Source: Periconia sp. R9002
Lineage: Eukaryota > Ascomycota > Dothideomycetes > Pleosporales > Periconiaceae
NCBI GenBank assembly: GCA_023627715.1
Contig: JAMAHW010000126.1
Location: 1-64,000 of the forward strand
Length of the DNA: 64,000 nucleotides
Direction: 5' to 3'
The notes below the pieces were generated by a model. That model ran no database searches, was not told where the DNA came from, and was given only the letters and a program-made list of their open reading frames with translations. Numbering within the stretch: position 1 is the first letter of the stretch; every line of letters begins with the position of its first letter. Both the position numbers and the translations under genes were made by a program. This document shows, piece after piece, positions 26,844 through 35,635 of this stretch.

Positions 26844-27411
26844 TGGTACGTGGTGAGTGGTGGAGGGAAAGGTAGGAGGAGGATGGGTTGGTTTGCTGTT
26901 TCTTGTTTTTTATTTCAATGATGCGATTCTCATTATTTCTCTTCTTTGCTTGGTCAATGGTGGATAGCTAGTTTTGAGATTGGTTATGTGATGGGGTCCC
27001 CTTCTGCCGACCAAGATGTATTGATGCCTGAGGAAAGACCATAGTCTACTTGCTTCGGAAGAACGTATCTCCACACCGAAGAGATGCAAGGCTGAGCTGC
27101 GCCGCACACAGGCAGGCTTCCTCCACTTTGACTGTACACATACGTTCGTCATTATCTTCAGCTCAAGTCTGCGTTACTGTTACATCAAGTTGAGTTACGA
27201 CTTGTAGCTACACACACGTATAACTCGTTAGGTTCGTGTACAATGTTCATTTGACTGAACTAGACGCTAACGATGGGTACTGCAGCGGTAAAACACGCCG
27301 TCCGCTCGAATCAAGGCCCACATTTCTGCCGCTAGCTCCGCGCTATTCACACGTCGAATTCCGAAACGATAGTGTTAAGATAAATCGTGGTGTTCAATTG
27401 CAGACGAAAGA

Positions 27412-29556
27412 ATGTCTGAAGAGGAGGTCTGGCAAGAGTTGGAATATGCGGTTAGATTGCGTAACCACAGTCGCATCCTCGGGGAGCAAAATAAGTACGA
27501 AGAAGAAGAGACGCATCTTCGACAAGCAATAACGGTATACGAGAGGATATGTGGCAGTGATTGCGAAAATATAATCATTTGCAGGCAGAATCTAGCATTC
27601 CAACTTTCTTTTCGAAAGAAGTGGAGTGAGGCTGAGGAGCAATACCAACAAGTAGTGAAATGGCAAGAGAAGGAGCTTGGCAGGAATGATCGTAATACAC
27701 ATGCGAGCAAGCTCGCGCTAGGGGATCTATCAATGGCACAGAAGAAGTATAGTCAGGCTGAACTACATTACCGACAATTGGTGGACTGGCAAGAGGAGGA
27801 ATTTGGCGGGAGTGATGAAGACACGCTTATTAGCAAGGACGCGCTTGGGAATGCATTATACGAGCAGAAGAAGTATAGCCAGGCTGAAAAACTATACCAG
27901 CAAGTAGCAGGCAGGCGAGAGGAAGAACTTGGCGAGGATGACGAGGACACGCTTTATAGCAAGCTCTCGCTAGGGAAAGCCTTATTCCAACAGCACAAGT
28001 ACAGTGAGGCTGAAATACAATTGCAGTCAGTAGTGGATGGGCGAATGGGGACATATGAAGAAACGCGTAGTGGCAAGTTCTGGCTAGGACAGGTACTCTA
28101 TAAGCAGAACAAGTATATTGAGGCTATAGTGCAGCTTCAACAAGCAACAAACGGCCAGGAGACAACACGCGACCAGAATGACGAAGAAACGCTAGCTATC
28201 TTGGAACTTTTAGATAAACTCAAGGGAGAGCTGAGTGGGCCTCCATTTACTTCGAATGGGAATGCTACTTGGGATACCCTAGCCAGCCGATTTGAGACAT
28301 TCTTCCCCAAGAAGCAGCGTAAAAAGGAACAGTACACCGATTCTGACATTAAGGAGATATCCTCGCTACTGGGCCATATCAACCCTTTGTGGAGCAGGGT
28401 ACCGCGGACATATATCGTTCTTCGAGCCATTGGACACCTGGATTCTCTTCCTAGCATGATCGAAGTGGGCTTTTCTGATTTCTGGTTTCCAGTCACTAAA
28501 GAATGCTTACCCGGATGTTTGAGCCCAAGTGCTAGTTCCGCGTTCGTGAATACTCAGCGGATTGTATTGACGGGGTCACCGGATGTATGGACGAAGTCAA
28601 GAGACCTTGAAAAAGGCGAAAACGGAAAACACTGCCATTTCAAAGCAGGCGAAACTCTTCCATTCGAGCCAAAAGGAATTATAGGCCAAGGCGCATGTGG
28701 TCTAGTCGACAAAATTCTCAGTACGGTCACTTTCAAGGAATACGCAAGGAAAATTGTTCACAGGAGCGAGGCTTTTAGGGGCGCAAAGAAAGACCAAGTG
28801 AACGCTTTTATCTCCGAAATTCAAAACTTAAGAAGCTTGAAACATCATCACGTCGTGGAGTTTATCGGAAGTTATACAGATGCCAAGGTCGTTGGCTTGA
28901 TTATGTCTCCAGTTGCTGAGATGGATCTGAGCGCTTACTTAGCACACTGTAATGTTTCCAAGTATCCCGAGCTGCGAACATTCTTTGGCTGCCTAGCTAC
29001 GGGCCTTGAATTCCTGCATCAGAAAAACATAAGACACAAGGACATCAAGCCTGGCAACATTCTTGTACATCATAGCAAAGTTTTATTTGCAGACTTTGGT
29101 CTATCTCGAGACTTCACAGATGCAGATGGCAGCACTACCACCGGTATGGTCTGGAGTACGCCAAGGTACTCTGCGCCTGAAGTCGCCGAATGTGACCCTC
29201 GGAACACAAGGTCTGACGTCTGGAGCCTAGGTATAGTCTTCATGGAGATGGCAGCCGCCCTGAAGGGAAAGACTAAGCAAGACATGGATGAGTTCCTTTT
29301 ACAGCACGGATCACAGCACATATATATTCGTGCGAACAGGCCTGGTTTGGCAGAATTTGTCGCGATGCTAGAAGGGATCGGGCAACCATCAGACAATATA
29401 ATGTTCAGTTGGATCCAGCAGATGCTCGTTGTACAGCCTAGATTGCGTCTGACTGCATCCTCTTTAGTCAGGCTTATTGTGGAGAGCGAGAATCCGACCT
29501 TCTGTGGGATATGCTGCAAATACCCCGAAGAAATGTCTGATTGGACAGTCGGATAA
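27412..29556 (+). CDS. TPR repeat-protein kinase fusion
   Basis: Single exon, 714 residues. The N-terminal half has six kinesin-light-chain-type TPR units of about 42 residues (residues about 15-265) with a repeating KKYSQAE core. A linker follows, then a protein kinase domain at about 420-690. Kinase motifs: glycine loop GQGACG (about 424-430), beta-3 lysine in EYARKIV, RHKDIKPGNIL (HKD in place of HRD), ADFGLSRDF and APEVAE. All catalytic residues appear present, so activity is likely. The IGSYTDAKVVGLIMSPVAE stretch is characteristic of a large fungus-specific kinase group often joined to repeats or incompatibility domains. It sits at the edge of a cluster of HET-domain genes, suggesting a signalling or allorecognition role; this is inference. 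No signal or membrane segment. Confidence 0.88.
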   Translation: MSEEEVWQELEYAVRLRNHSRILGEQNKYEEEETHLRQAITVYERICGSDCENIIICRQNLAFQLSFRKKWSEAEEQYQQVVKWQEKELGRNDRNTHASKLALGDLSMAQKKYSQAELHYRQLVDWQEEEFGGSDEDTLISKDALGNALYEQKKYSQAEKLYQQVAGRREEELGEDDEDTLYSKLSLGKALFQQHKYSEAEIQLQSVVDGRMGTYEETRSGKFWLGQVLYKQNKYIEAIVQLQQATNGQETTRDQNDEETLAILELLDKLKGELSGPPFTSNGNATWDTLASRFETFFPKKQRKKEQYTDSDIKEISSLLGHINPLWSRVPRTYIVLRAIGHLDSLPSMIEVGFSDFWFPVTKECLPGCLSPSASSAFVNTQRIVLTGSPDVWTKSRDLEKGENGKHCHFKAGETLPFEPKGIIGQGACGLVDKILSTVTFKEYARKIVHRSEAFRGAKKDQVNAFISEIQNLRSLKHHHVVEFIGSYTDAKVVGLIMSPVAEMDLSAYLAHCNVSKYPELRTFFGCLATGLEFLHQKNIRHKDIKPGNILVHHSKVLFADFGLSRDFTDADGSTTTGMVWSTPRYSAPEVAECDPRNTRSDVWSLGIVFMEMAAALKGKTKQDMDEFLLQHGSQHIYIRANRPGLAEFVAMLEGIGQPSDNIMFSWIQQMLVVQPRLRLTASSLVRLIVESENPTFCGICCKYPEEMSDWTVG
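27454..28200 (+). repeat. Imperfect ~126 bp coding repeats (TPR units)
   Basis: Six tandem units with a 42-codon period. The units around 27718-27843 and 27844-27960 still share clear nucleotide similarity around AAGAAGTATAGYCAGGCTGAA, while outer units are more diverged. Confidence 0.75.
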
Positions 29557-30616
29557 AGTGCTTGGCGGATGTTCAACGAAGCAGCATGCTTCCATGAGTT
29601 TGATAGCCTGGCCGAACGACGTCTGCAAGATCGTGACGGAAGCGGATCGGTCACCGTTCTTATTCTATATGAAAAATCGGATCTACTCTCCACGAGTAGC
29701 CCAAAGAAGCTGGCGCTGGCGCTTGACATTTGTTTCATTTTTTGCATCGATTTCCTACATACAGAATAATATACTTTTCTCTTTGAAATCCACACACAAC
29801 CTGTTATGTTCATTCTCTTGTAAGCTTTTCTCTCTAGTAAAGATATAAAGGATGTAATTGGTGTGAAATAAACTCTGCTTGGTATTATTATGCTGTCTGC
29901 CAAATCCTGTAGTTAGTTAATTTACTTGTGCTATTGCTGGTCTTGAATCATACCGACATAAGTCAACCTTAACCCAGTAACTAATCCAATAAACATGAAG
30001 AAATACGGTTGATTTTGTATGGTGGCCTGGAGGTGCTAGTGCGAGTGGACTACTGAAGATCATGCTGTTTTGATGTGATAGTACCTCCAGCGATTTCTGT
30101 GTTGGGTGAGTATGTTAGAGCTTCATACACTACTTTAAAAATGTAAGCTTTGAAGTCGTGATCCCCACAGACTGGAACATTTGTGATCGACCGTATCCTC
30201 GGGTGTGGAAGCAACTTATTCCGGGTTTCACCTCCATAATTAGGCACGCCACATTGAGCTCAATGCACCTTGCCGCAACCGATAAGAAGGCTGAGTCGCT
30301 CCTGCTGTAGCCTTGCTGTGCACGTTATAAGAATACGTTAACATTGCGGCCTTCCATCTTCACGCTGGCAAGGCTAGTCAACTCTACTTTCTATTTTCGC
30401 GCCACACCGTCGCATTACGGTCCATGTTAACAGCTCAATAACACCCCAGATCCTGCACAGACCAACTTCTAAGAGGAATCTTATTGTCACCCAGATTCAA
30501 TAGAAAGCCTAAATTTGCGACAAACATCCTTTGGTAGCTTTCTCTCAGAGAGAAGACCACTCGATAGATTCTGTCCACGTGTTTCTCAATAAAAGAAGAA
30601 AAGCTATTCCAAGAAA
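29557..30616. other. Intergenic, AT-rich
   Basis: About 1 kb between the TPR-kinase and the first HET gene, AT-richer than core spacers. No gene or clear element is recognised. Confidence 0.55.
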
Positions 30617-32122
30617 ATGTGCTTCTTTGATCAGCATCGTTTCGCCTGTGGTGACTGGAAATGGGGGCACTTTCGACACCCTTGTATGCAGGAGCTTCGC
30701 AGAGGTGAGACATGTGGGTTGAAATTGGTCATGCAAACGGTTCCGGTTCAGCAAAAATGCGGGAAATGCGAGAAATTAGATCGACAGATGCGGCGAAGGG
30801 AAGGAGCAAGAACACCTGGGTATAGTCACCCCCAATCATCATTGCAACTATGCAGTGCGCGAAACTGTTTCCTCTCCGCGGGCCATGCTCCACCTTGTCA
30901 TTGGAGAGCTTGCAGTGTCTCAGGATGTCGACTGCAATCTGGCCACTCTGGGTCTCATAGCAAGGAGTTTTGGATGACATCTTGTGTTCTTGCCGCAGAG
31001 TTCGAGGAAACTAAGAATGAAGAAAAGAAGAAATGGCATGCACTTAACCGCTTGGTTTTGAGCGATATGAAGGATCCACAACGGACTGCTACAAGAGTGG
31101 AGAAATTGATGACGAAGGAGTATGTTCTTGATTCCAGCGGAAAGATATCCAAAAACGGGCTGCCGTACCTGGAATTGGACTCCTTGAGCCAGCAAATTCG
31201 CCTGTTAGAGTTACACCCCCGAACAGAAGCAATGGAGATACAAGGTTTTTTCCGCTACGTTGAGTTGGAAGGTTGCCCAGCATATACCGCTCTCTCATAT
31301 GCCTGGGGAAAATCCACAGATATTCAGCAGGTCAAAGTTAATGGTCACACGATCGATGTCCGGAAGAACCTATGGGGATTCCTTCGCCAGCGGAGCTTAA
31401 CAATCTCCGAACCGGAATTGTTATGGATAGATGCCATCTGCATCAACCAGCCGAACGTTCACGAGCGAAACCATCAGATCAAATTGATGAAGCGGATCTA
31501 TGCCAAAGCTAGCGAGGTCAACATCTGGCTTGGCCATGAAGCCGACAGCAGTGCTCTCGCAATGGATTACGTCATAAAGAAGGGAGTCCGGAAGCTCAGG
31601 CGTAGAGGTCCCGGATTTCGCGACATTTGGACGAAAGAAGAGGGGAAAGCTCTTTCCCACCTGTGCGAGCGACCCTACTGGGAACGGATGTGGATTATTC
31701 AAGAAATTATTCACGCCGAGAAAATCACCGTCTGCTGCGGGGATAGGAGCTTTGACTGGGGCATTCTCGAAGTTCTGTATCAATCTTTGAAAACCCTTGA
31801 AGATACGCATTGGCTCCTACACCACAAATTCGCCAACGAGGTGTTGCGCAGTCCAGCAGCCACGATGGTCTGGCAGCGTGCACATTGGCGACACCCCCAG
31901 ACTCCGATCCCGAGTCTACAAACACTCATCGAAGTATTCCATGAATGGAAATGTACGGATATTCGGGACAAGGTCTTTGCCTTGGTCAGCATGGCGAGCC
32001 CAGAGACTGCCATCGTACCTGATTACTCTCAATCGGCACGTCAGATCTATTTCGCTGTCCAAGCTGGGCCGCGGTTTAATAAATTGCTGTACCAGATTTT
32101 GGGCCTGTCTGAAACATTTTAG
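30617..32122 (+). CDS. HET-domain protein with Cys-rich N-terminus
   Basis: Single exon, 501 residues. The first 115 residues are Cys/His-rich in two clusters (FACGDWKWGHFRHPC...CG, CGKC, then CSARNC...HWRACSVSGC), resembling zinc-binding modules of unknown role in other ascomycete proteins. The HET domain (PF06985) starts near residue 220: YTALSYAWG (about 223), LLWIDAICINQ (about 269) and WERMWIIQE (about 356). HET domains trigger incompatibility-type cell death. The protein stops shortly after an SARQIYF segment, earlier than the usual 600-700 residues of this class, so the C-terminus may be shortened. No intron restoring a longer end was found. Confidence 0.85.
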   Translation: MCFFDQHRFACGDWKWGHFRHPCMQELRRGETCGLKLVMQTVPVQQKCGKCEKLDRQMRRREGARTPGYSHPQSSLQLCSARNCFLSAGHAPPCHWRACSVSGCRLQSGHSGSHSKEFWMTSCVLAAEFEETKNEEKKKWHALNRLVLSDMKDPQRTATRVEKLMTKEYVLDSSGKISKNGLPYLELDSLSQQIRLLELHPRTEAMEIQGFFRYVELEGCPAYTALSYAWGKSTDIQQVKVNGHTIDVRKNLWGFLRQRSLTISEPELLWIDAICINQPNVHERNHQIKLMKRIYAKASEVNIWLGHEADSSALAMDYVIKKGVRKLRRRGPGFRDIWTKEEGKALSHLCERPYWERMWIIQEIIHAEKITVCCGDRSFDWGILEVLYQSLKTLEDTHWLLHHKFANEVLRSPAATMVWQRAHWRHPQTPIPSLQTLIEVFHEWKCTDIRDKVFALVSMASPETAIVPDYSQSARQIYFAVQAGPRFNKLLYQILGLSETF

Positions 32123-32402
32123 AAGCACCTTGGTAGGATTCGTGAGCATGTTTACAGGACATGATATGAACGGAATGGCTCGTAAATGATATTAGATATC
32201 AATACGGGGGATAACTCCAACTAGTTTTTAGCGATAGGGTCGATTGTGGTTTGGGAGACTTAAGTTTTTGTGATATAGAGGGTAAACACTCCAGAATGGT
32301 CCGCCCACGCGCGCCAAGATTTCGCGTCTAACCCCACAAAATTTCTCTGCGATCCTGTTACACTTTACACCGCCAAGCCACCAATTTCTTCATCACGACA
32401 CC

Positions 32403-32915
32403 ATGGACACCTCCACGACGAATGAGAAAAAGCGAAAAAGGAACGATGACCACGGCGAAGGAAATTTGGGAGCCTTGAAGAAGAAAAAGTACGACCCCCA
32501 CAACAAGAGAGGAAAGACGAAAGCCAAAAAGAAGAGCAAAAAGACCGAGGAGCCTAAGGAAAAGAAGCCAAAAGTCAAAAAGGAAAAGTACAACAAGAAC
32601 AAAACTCTCGCCTTTCAAACGGTCCTCGACACCCCCTTGGGCTCTCTCACCCCAGATGAATCCTCAAACTTTTTCCTCTTTCTTAAAAGCATCACCAAAC
32701 ACGTCAACCGTGTTATTCGACAAAACGAGAGAAAGGGCATGTATGGCCCCTTCGCCGCAAAACGCATCCCAAAAACTGAGAAGGCAGCCCGTAAGGCCGC
32801 CAAGAACCAGGCAATAGAGGAGCTAAAGAAAGAGAAGATTATGGAGGCGATGCTAAATAGAAGGATTGCGAACCCAGGGGGGTGGACGACGAAGGAGGAG
32901 GCGGAGGAGGGATGA
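32403..32915 (+). CDS. Small basic Lys-rich protein, function unknown; frame continues after an in-frame TGA
   Basis: 170 residues from ATG at 32403 (CACCATGG context) to TGA at 32913. The first 65 residues are extremely Lys-rich (KKRKRN, KKKKYDP, KAKKKSKK), like a nucleolar protein. The middle (KTLAFQTVLDTPLGSLTPDE, then FFLFLKSITKHVNRVIR) looks ordered. The same frame stays open for 66 more codons after the stop (32916-33113), encoding KDVLACVEILQRAARGKK and a Thr/Ser/Pro-rich tail. This could be a nonsense mutation, readthrough or an unseen intron. I do not recognise the family. Confidence 0.6.
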   Translation: MDTSTTNEKKRKRNDDHGEGNLGALKKKKYDPHNKRGKTKAKKKSKKTEEPKEKKPKVKKEKYNKNKTLAFQTVLDTPLGSLTPDESSNFFLFLKSITKHVNRVIRQNERKGMYGPFAAKRIPKTEKAARKAAKNQAIEELKKEKIMEAMLNRRIANPGGWTTKEEAEEG

Positions 32916-33113
32916 AAGGATGTGCTGGCGTGTGTCGAAATTTTGCAGCGGGCCGCCCGCGGAAAGAAGGTCATTAAGCCTCCTAAGCCTGCTACTGAGA
33001 CGAAAACTGAGACGAAAACTGCAAATACGGATACCGATGCCCGTGAACCAAGCACCTCACCCGCCCCCTCAACGTCATCATCCGACTCATCATCCGACTC
33101 ATCATCCAGCTAG
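32916..33113 (+). pseudogene. In-frame downstream extension after TGA, possible lost C-terminus
   Basis: Open continuation in the same frame as the preceding basic protein, without intervening frame change, ending at TAG 33111-33113. It encodes a short helix-like segment, a KPPKPATETKTETKT stretch and an Ser/Asp tail made by CATCATCCGACT-type repeats. It could be the former C-terminus of the upstream gene. Confidence 0.35.
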
Positions 33114-33537
33114 AGTCAGTGTCGCCAAGATTGGTGATGCCCCGATGGGTGCTGGAAAAGGGTGGCAGTCAGATATACTAGGATCCATAGCTGGCCTTTC
33201 ATGTACTCTCAATTCCATTATCCAGCTTGCACTTTTATGGACGGACAATCAAGTTACTATGTAGATGGGAATGATTTCACATCATGGCTTGTTCTGCTTT
33301 CCAGATGCTGTTCAATGTATGTCGACTTACAGCTAACTACTCGACTTTGCTGCTCGGAAAGCTTTGGGTGCTCTAGGAAAGTGGGAAGATACAGTGTATT
33401 GTTTACTAGAAACCACTGTGACTACGCATGTACAGTGCTTGTCACGGAGTCACGACTCCCAGATTCTCGCATGGATATGCGTGCTCCAGCTCACTCAGTC
33501 CTAGGGACGATATTAACCCCTAGTCCGAATGCTATGG
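33114..33537. other. Intergenic
   Basis: A 424 bp spacer between the basic protein and the 3' end of the minus-strand HET gene. Nothing recognised. Confidence 0.55.
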
Positions 33538-35166
33538 TCACCCAAAGGCCTGGCCCCAATAAAACTTTAGCCCCAGTACATCAAGATTTTCACCTAAGGA
33601 CATCTTCTCCCATGACGCTGAAATGGGGAAAAATCTCCTATCCTCAATCACAACTCTGTTGCCGACATTAAGTGCTCCTGGTGCGAATAGAGCGAGCTCT
33701 TCCCATGACAAGGAATTTTCCTTGTATCGTTGTTGGTTTATGATTGCTCCTACTTTTTTGTCCTCAAGGAGAACACTCAATAGAGGCGGCTGCTTCCGAT
33801 AGTCACAAAGTACGATTAGGTAACGTTGCACGGGAAAAGCTTCGATGTCGGTGAAACGGACTTGGAATCTCATTGCAAGTATAGATGACCGATCTCTATT
33901 AGACCTTGGACGTAGGAACAATCGGTCGGTAACATCCCAAAGATGCTCCGGGATGACTTCTCGGAGTTCAAGGGAATTATCTGGTGGGACATGGATTGCG
34001 TGTGCTCGGAAGTTGAAAGCAGCAAATCTGATGGTCGGTGAGGGATCTATAACAATGTATAGCTCCGTAAAATCGAGAGTACTAAGCTGCTTATACGTAC
34101 AATAGGCGGAAAGAGGAAGGGTTCCCACTCGACAGAAAAGTCCAGGTCCAATTTTACGGAGAAAGATACCGTTATCGGAAGCGTTGAACGCATTTGTTTT
34201 GTTTATGTTTGTTCCCAGGTGTATCAAATACAGGTCTTCCAAGCGCCCATGTGATTCATCAAGAAGCCGGGCAGTACGCAATGGGATGTCGCCGGAGAGT
34301 CGAAGGCCTTTATTTGTCACTGAGTAGCTGGCATTGTCGTCAATAAACGGCACCATATCGACATCATTAGAAAATGACGACGAAGACACCGCAAATAGGC
34401 CCATATATTCCTCTGCGTGGTCGTGGGGAACATCCCATGCGAATATAGTCAAGTCATTGCTATGCTTGACGATTTCCTCTTGTAAACGCCGGAAAGCCCG
34501 TTTTCCTTCGCCGTATAGTAATGGCATATTGACTTGGAATATTCCGAGCAAACAGTAGGCCATATCCTCGGGTCGTTTAGTTTTCCGGGAGGCCGCCCAT
34601 GACATTCTTGCGGCCACAGACTTATCGGTTAGGTTTTGCTTCCCAACCAGAACTGAGAACGGAATTCCGGTTGCCTTTTCTAAAGACATTGCGTGGTTGA
34701 TTTTGTTGCCTATGATGTTCCAATCTTTTGTAAAGAACAAAATTTCTTTTGGAGCGAGAAGTTCTTGTAGCGTCCACCCTCTGGTAAGCCAGCGACAACC
34801 CTTGAATTGTTCTGAATCCCAGGTCTGCGAATCCACATCTGCCAGATAAACATAGCAGACCACAGCATCCTGGTAGTACCGAAACATGGAATTGATGGCT
34901 TCAGACAGTTCCGCTGAGCTGGATTTATCGATACAACATGTGTCGACCCAAAAGTAGCGCAGGCCGTTGACAGCTGCTTGCTCCCCACAGCGGCGTATTT
35001 TATCGTAACCAGGCTTTGATGTGCCAGTACCTTGTGACATCTCCTGGAAAGTCACCTCTTCATTGTCAGCGCCCCAGGTGTGTGAAAGGATAGCATAGGG
35101 TGGGGGGTCATCGGAGGGATCAGTGAGATGTATTTGACCATCATCTTCCAGATGTAAGAGCCGCAT
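33538..35166 (-). CDS. HET-domain incompatibility-type protein (short HET-E-like)
   Basis: Single exon, 542 residues from ATG at 35166; a longer in-frame start at 35256 adds a segment without family similarity. The N-terminal HET domain is complete: MRLLHLEDDG, YAILSHTWG (24-32), YFWVDTCCID (71-80), AVVCYVYLADV (101-111) and RGWTLQELLAP (129-139). The tail contains EDMAYCLLGIFQVNMPLLYGEG, standard for the HET-E/HET-D/HET-R type, followed by a region of the DUF8212-like kind. No NACHT or WD40 repeats follow, so this is a stand-alone HET protein. Its start faces the plus-strand HET gene across 469 bp. Role in non-self recognition is family-based inference. Confidence 0.9.
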   Translation of the reverse strand: MRLLHLEDDGQIHLTDPSDDPPPYAILSHTWGADNEEVTFQEMSQGTGTSKPGYDKIRRCGEQAAVNGLRYFWVDTCCIDKSSSAELSEAINSMFRYYQDAVVCYVYLADVDSQTWDSEQFKGCRWLTRGWTLQELLAPKEILFFTKDWNIIGNKINHAMSLEKATGIPFSVLVGKQNLTDKSVAARMSWAASRKTKRPEDMAYCLLGIFQVNMPLLYGEGKRAFRRLQEEIVKHSNDLTIFAWDVPHDHAEEYMGLFAVSSSSFSNDVDMVPFIDDNASYSVTNKGLRLSGDIPLRTARLLDESHGRLEDLYLIHLGTNINKTNAFNASDNGIFLRKIGPGLFCRVGTLPLSAYCTYKQLSTLDFTELYIVIDPSPTIRFAAFNFRAHAIHVPPDNSLELREVIPEHLWDVTDRLFLRPRSNRDRSSILAMRFQVRFTDIEAFPVQRYLIVLCDYRKQPPLLSVLLEDKKVGAIINQQRYKENSLSWEELALFAPGALNVGNRVVIEDRRFFPISASWEKMSLGENLDVLGLKFYWGQAFG

Positions 35167-35635
35167 TGTCGGATAACAAAGAGCAATGCTGCAATACAGC
35201 TGAAGTTCTGAAGATGAATGACCTATGTAGGGGCTGTGCATCACAGGTAGGTACAATACGCCTTAACCGTTTATCCCTGCATTTCCCCTCTTCTAGCGAC
35301 TTTTCAGCCAATACTAAAGCGCTAACAAAGAGTCCCAAGATCCCTTACAGCTCTTAACTTTAACTGATTTGATTCGTTCCTTGTAAAGAAGGCAACAAGT
35401 CGGACTTGTATTCCACCCATGTTGCTGCTTCTCGGCTGTAAGGCCCGATAATCAACGTTGGGGCGCCCAGTTTATTATTTATTAGCCGGTAGGCACCACT
35501 GTAGCTGATATTTGTGCACGCTGTTCTCTGCTATCATACTTCGCTTCAACGTTAGCCCTTCTCAGCTGTATTGCGTTCTGCTCCTATTAGTCTCAACACA
35601 TTGTCGATTCAGATTCAAGCGCATGATCTGCGAGC
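35167..35635. other. Divergent promoter between two HET genes
   Basis: A 469 bp spacer shared by two head-to-head HET-domain genes. No repeats or frames of note. Confidence 0.6.

Larger units (their letters stand above)
25762..27411. other. Intergenic, strongly G/T-rich on the plus strand
   Basis: A 1.65 kb spacer after the zinc-finger gene. From 25780 to 26910 the plus strand is overwhelmingly G and T, later G and A. It includes GAG repeats (26376-26398), GAATT repeats (26412-26437), a G-quadruplex-like run (26544-26570) and GGGAA repeats (26792-26843). No gene is supported; frames found here encode only composition-driven Trp/Gly/Val or His/Pro strings. Confidence 0.65.
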
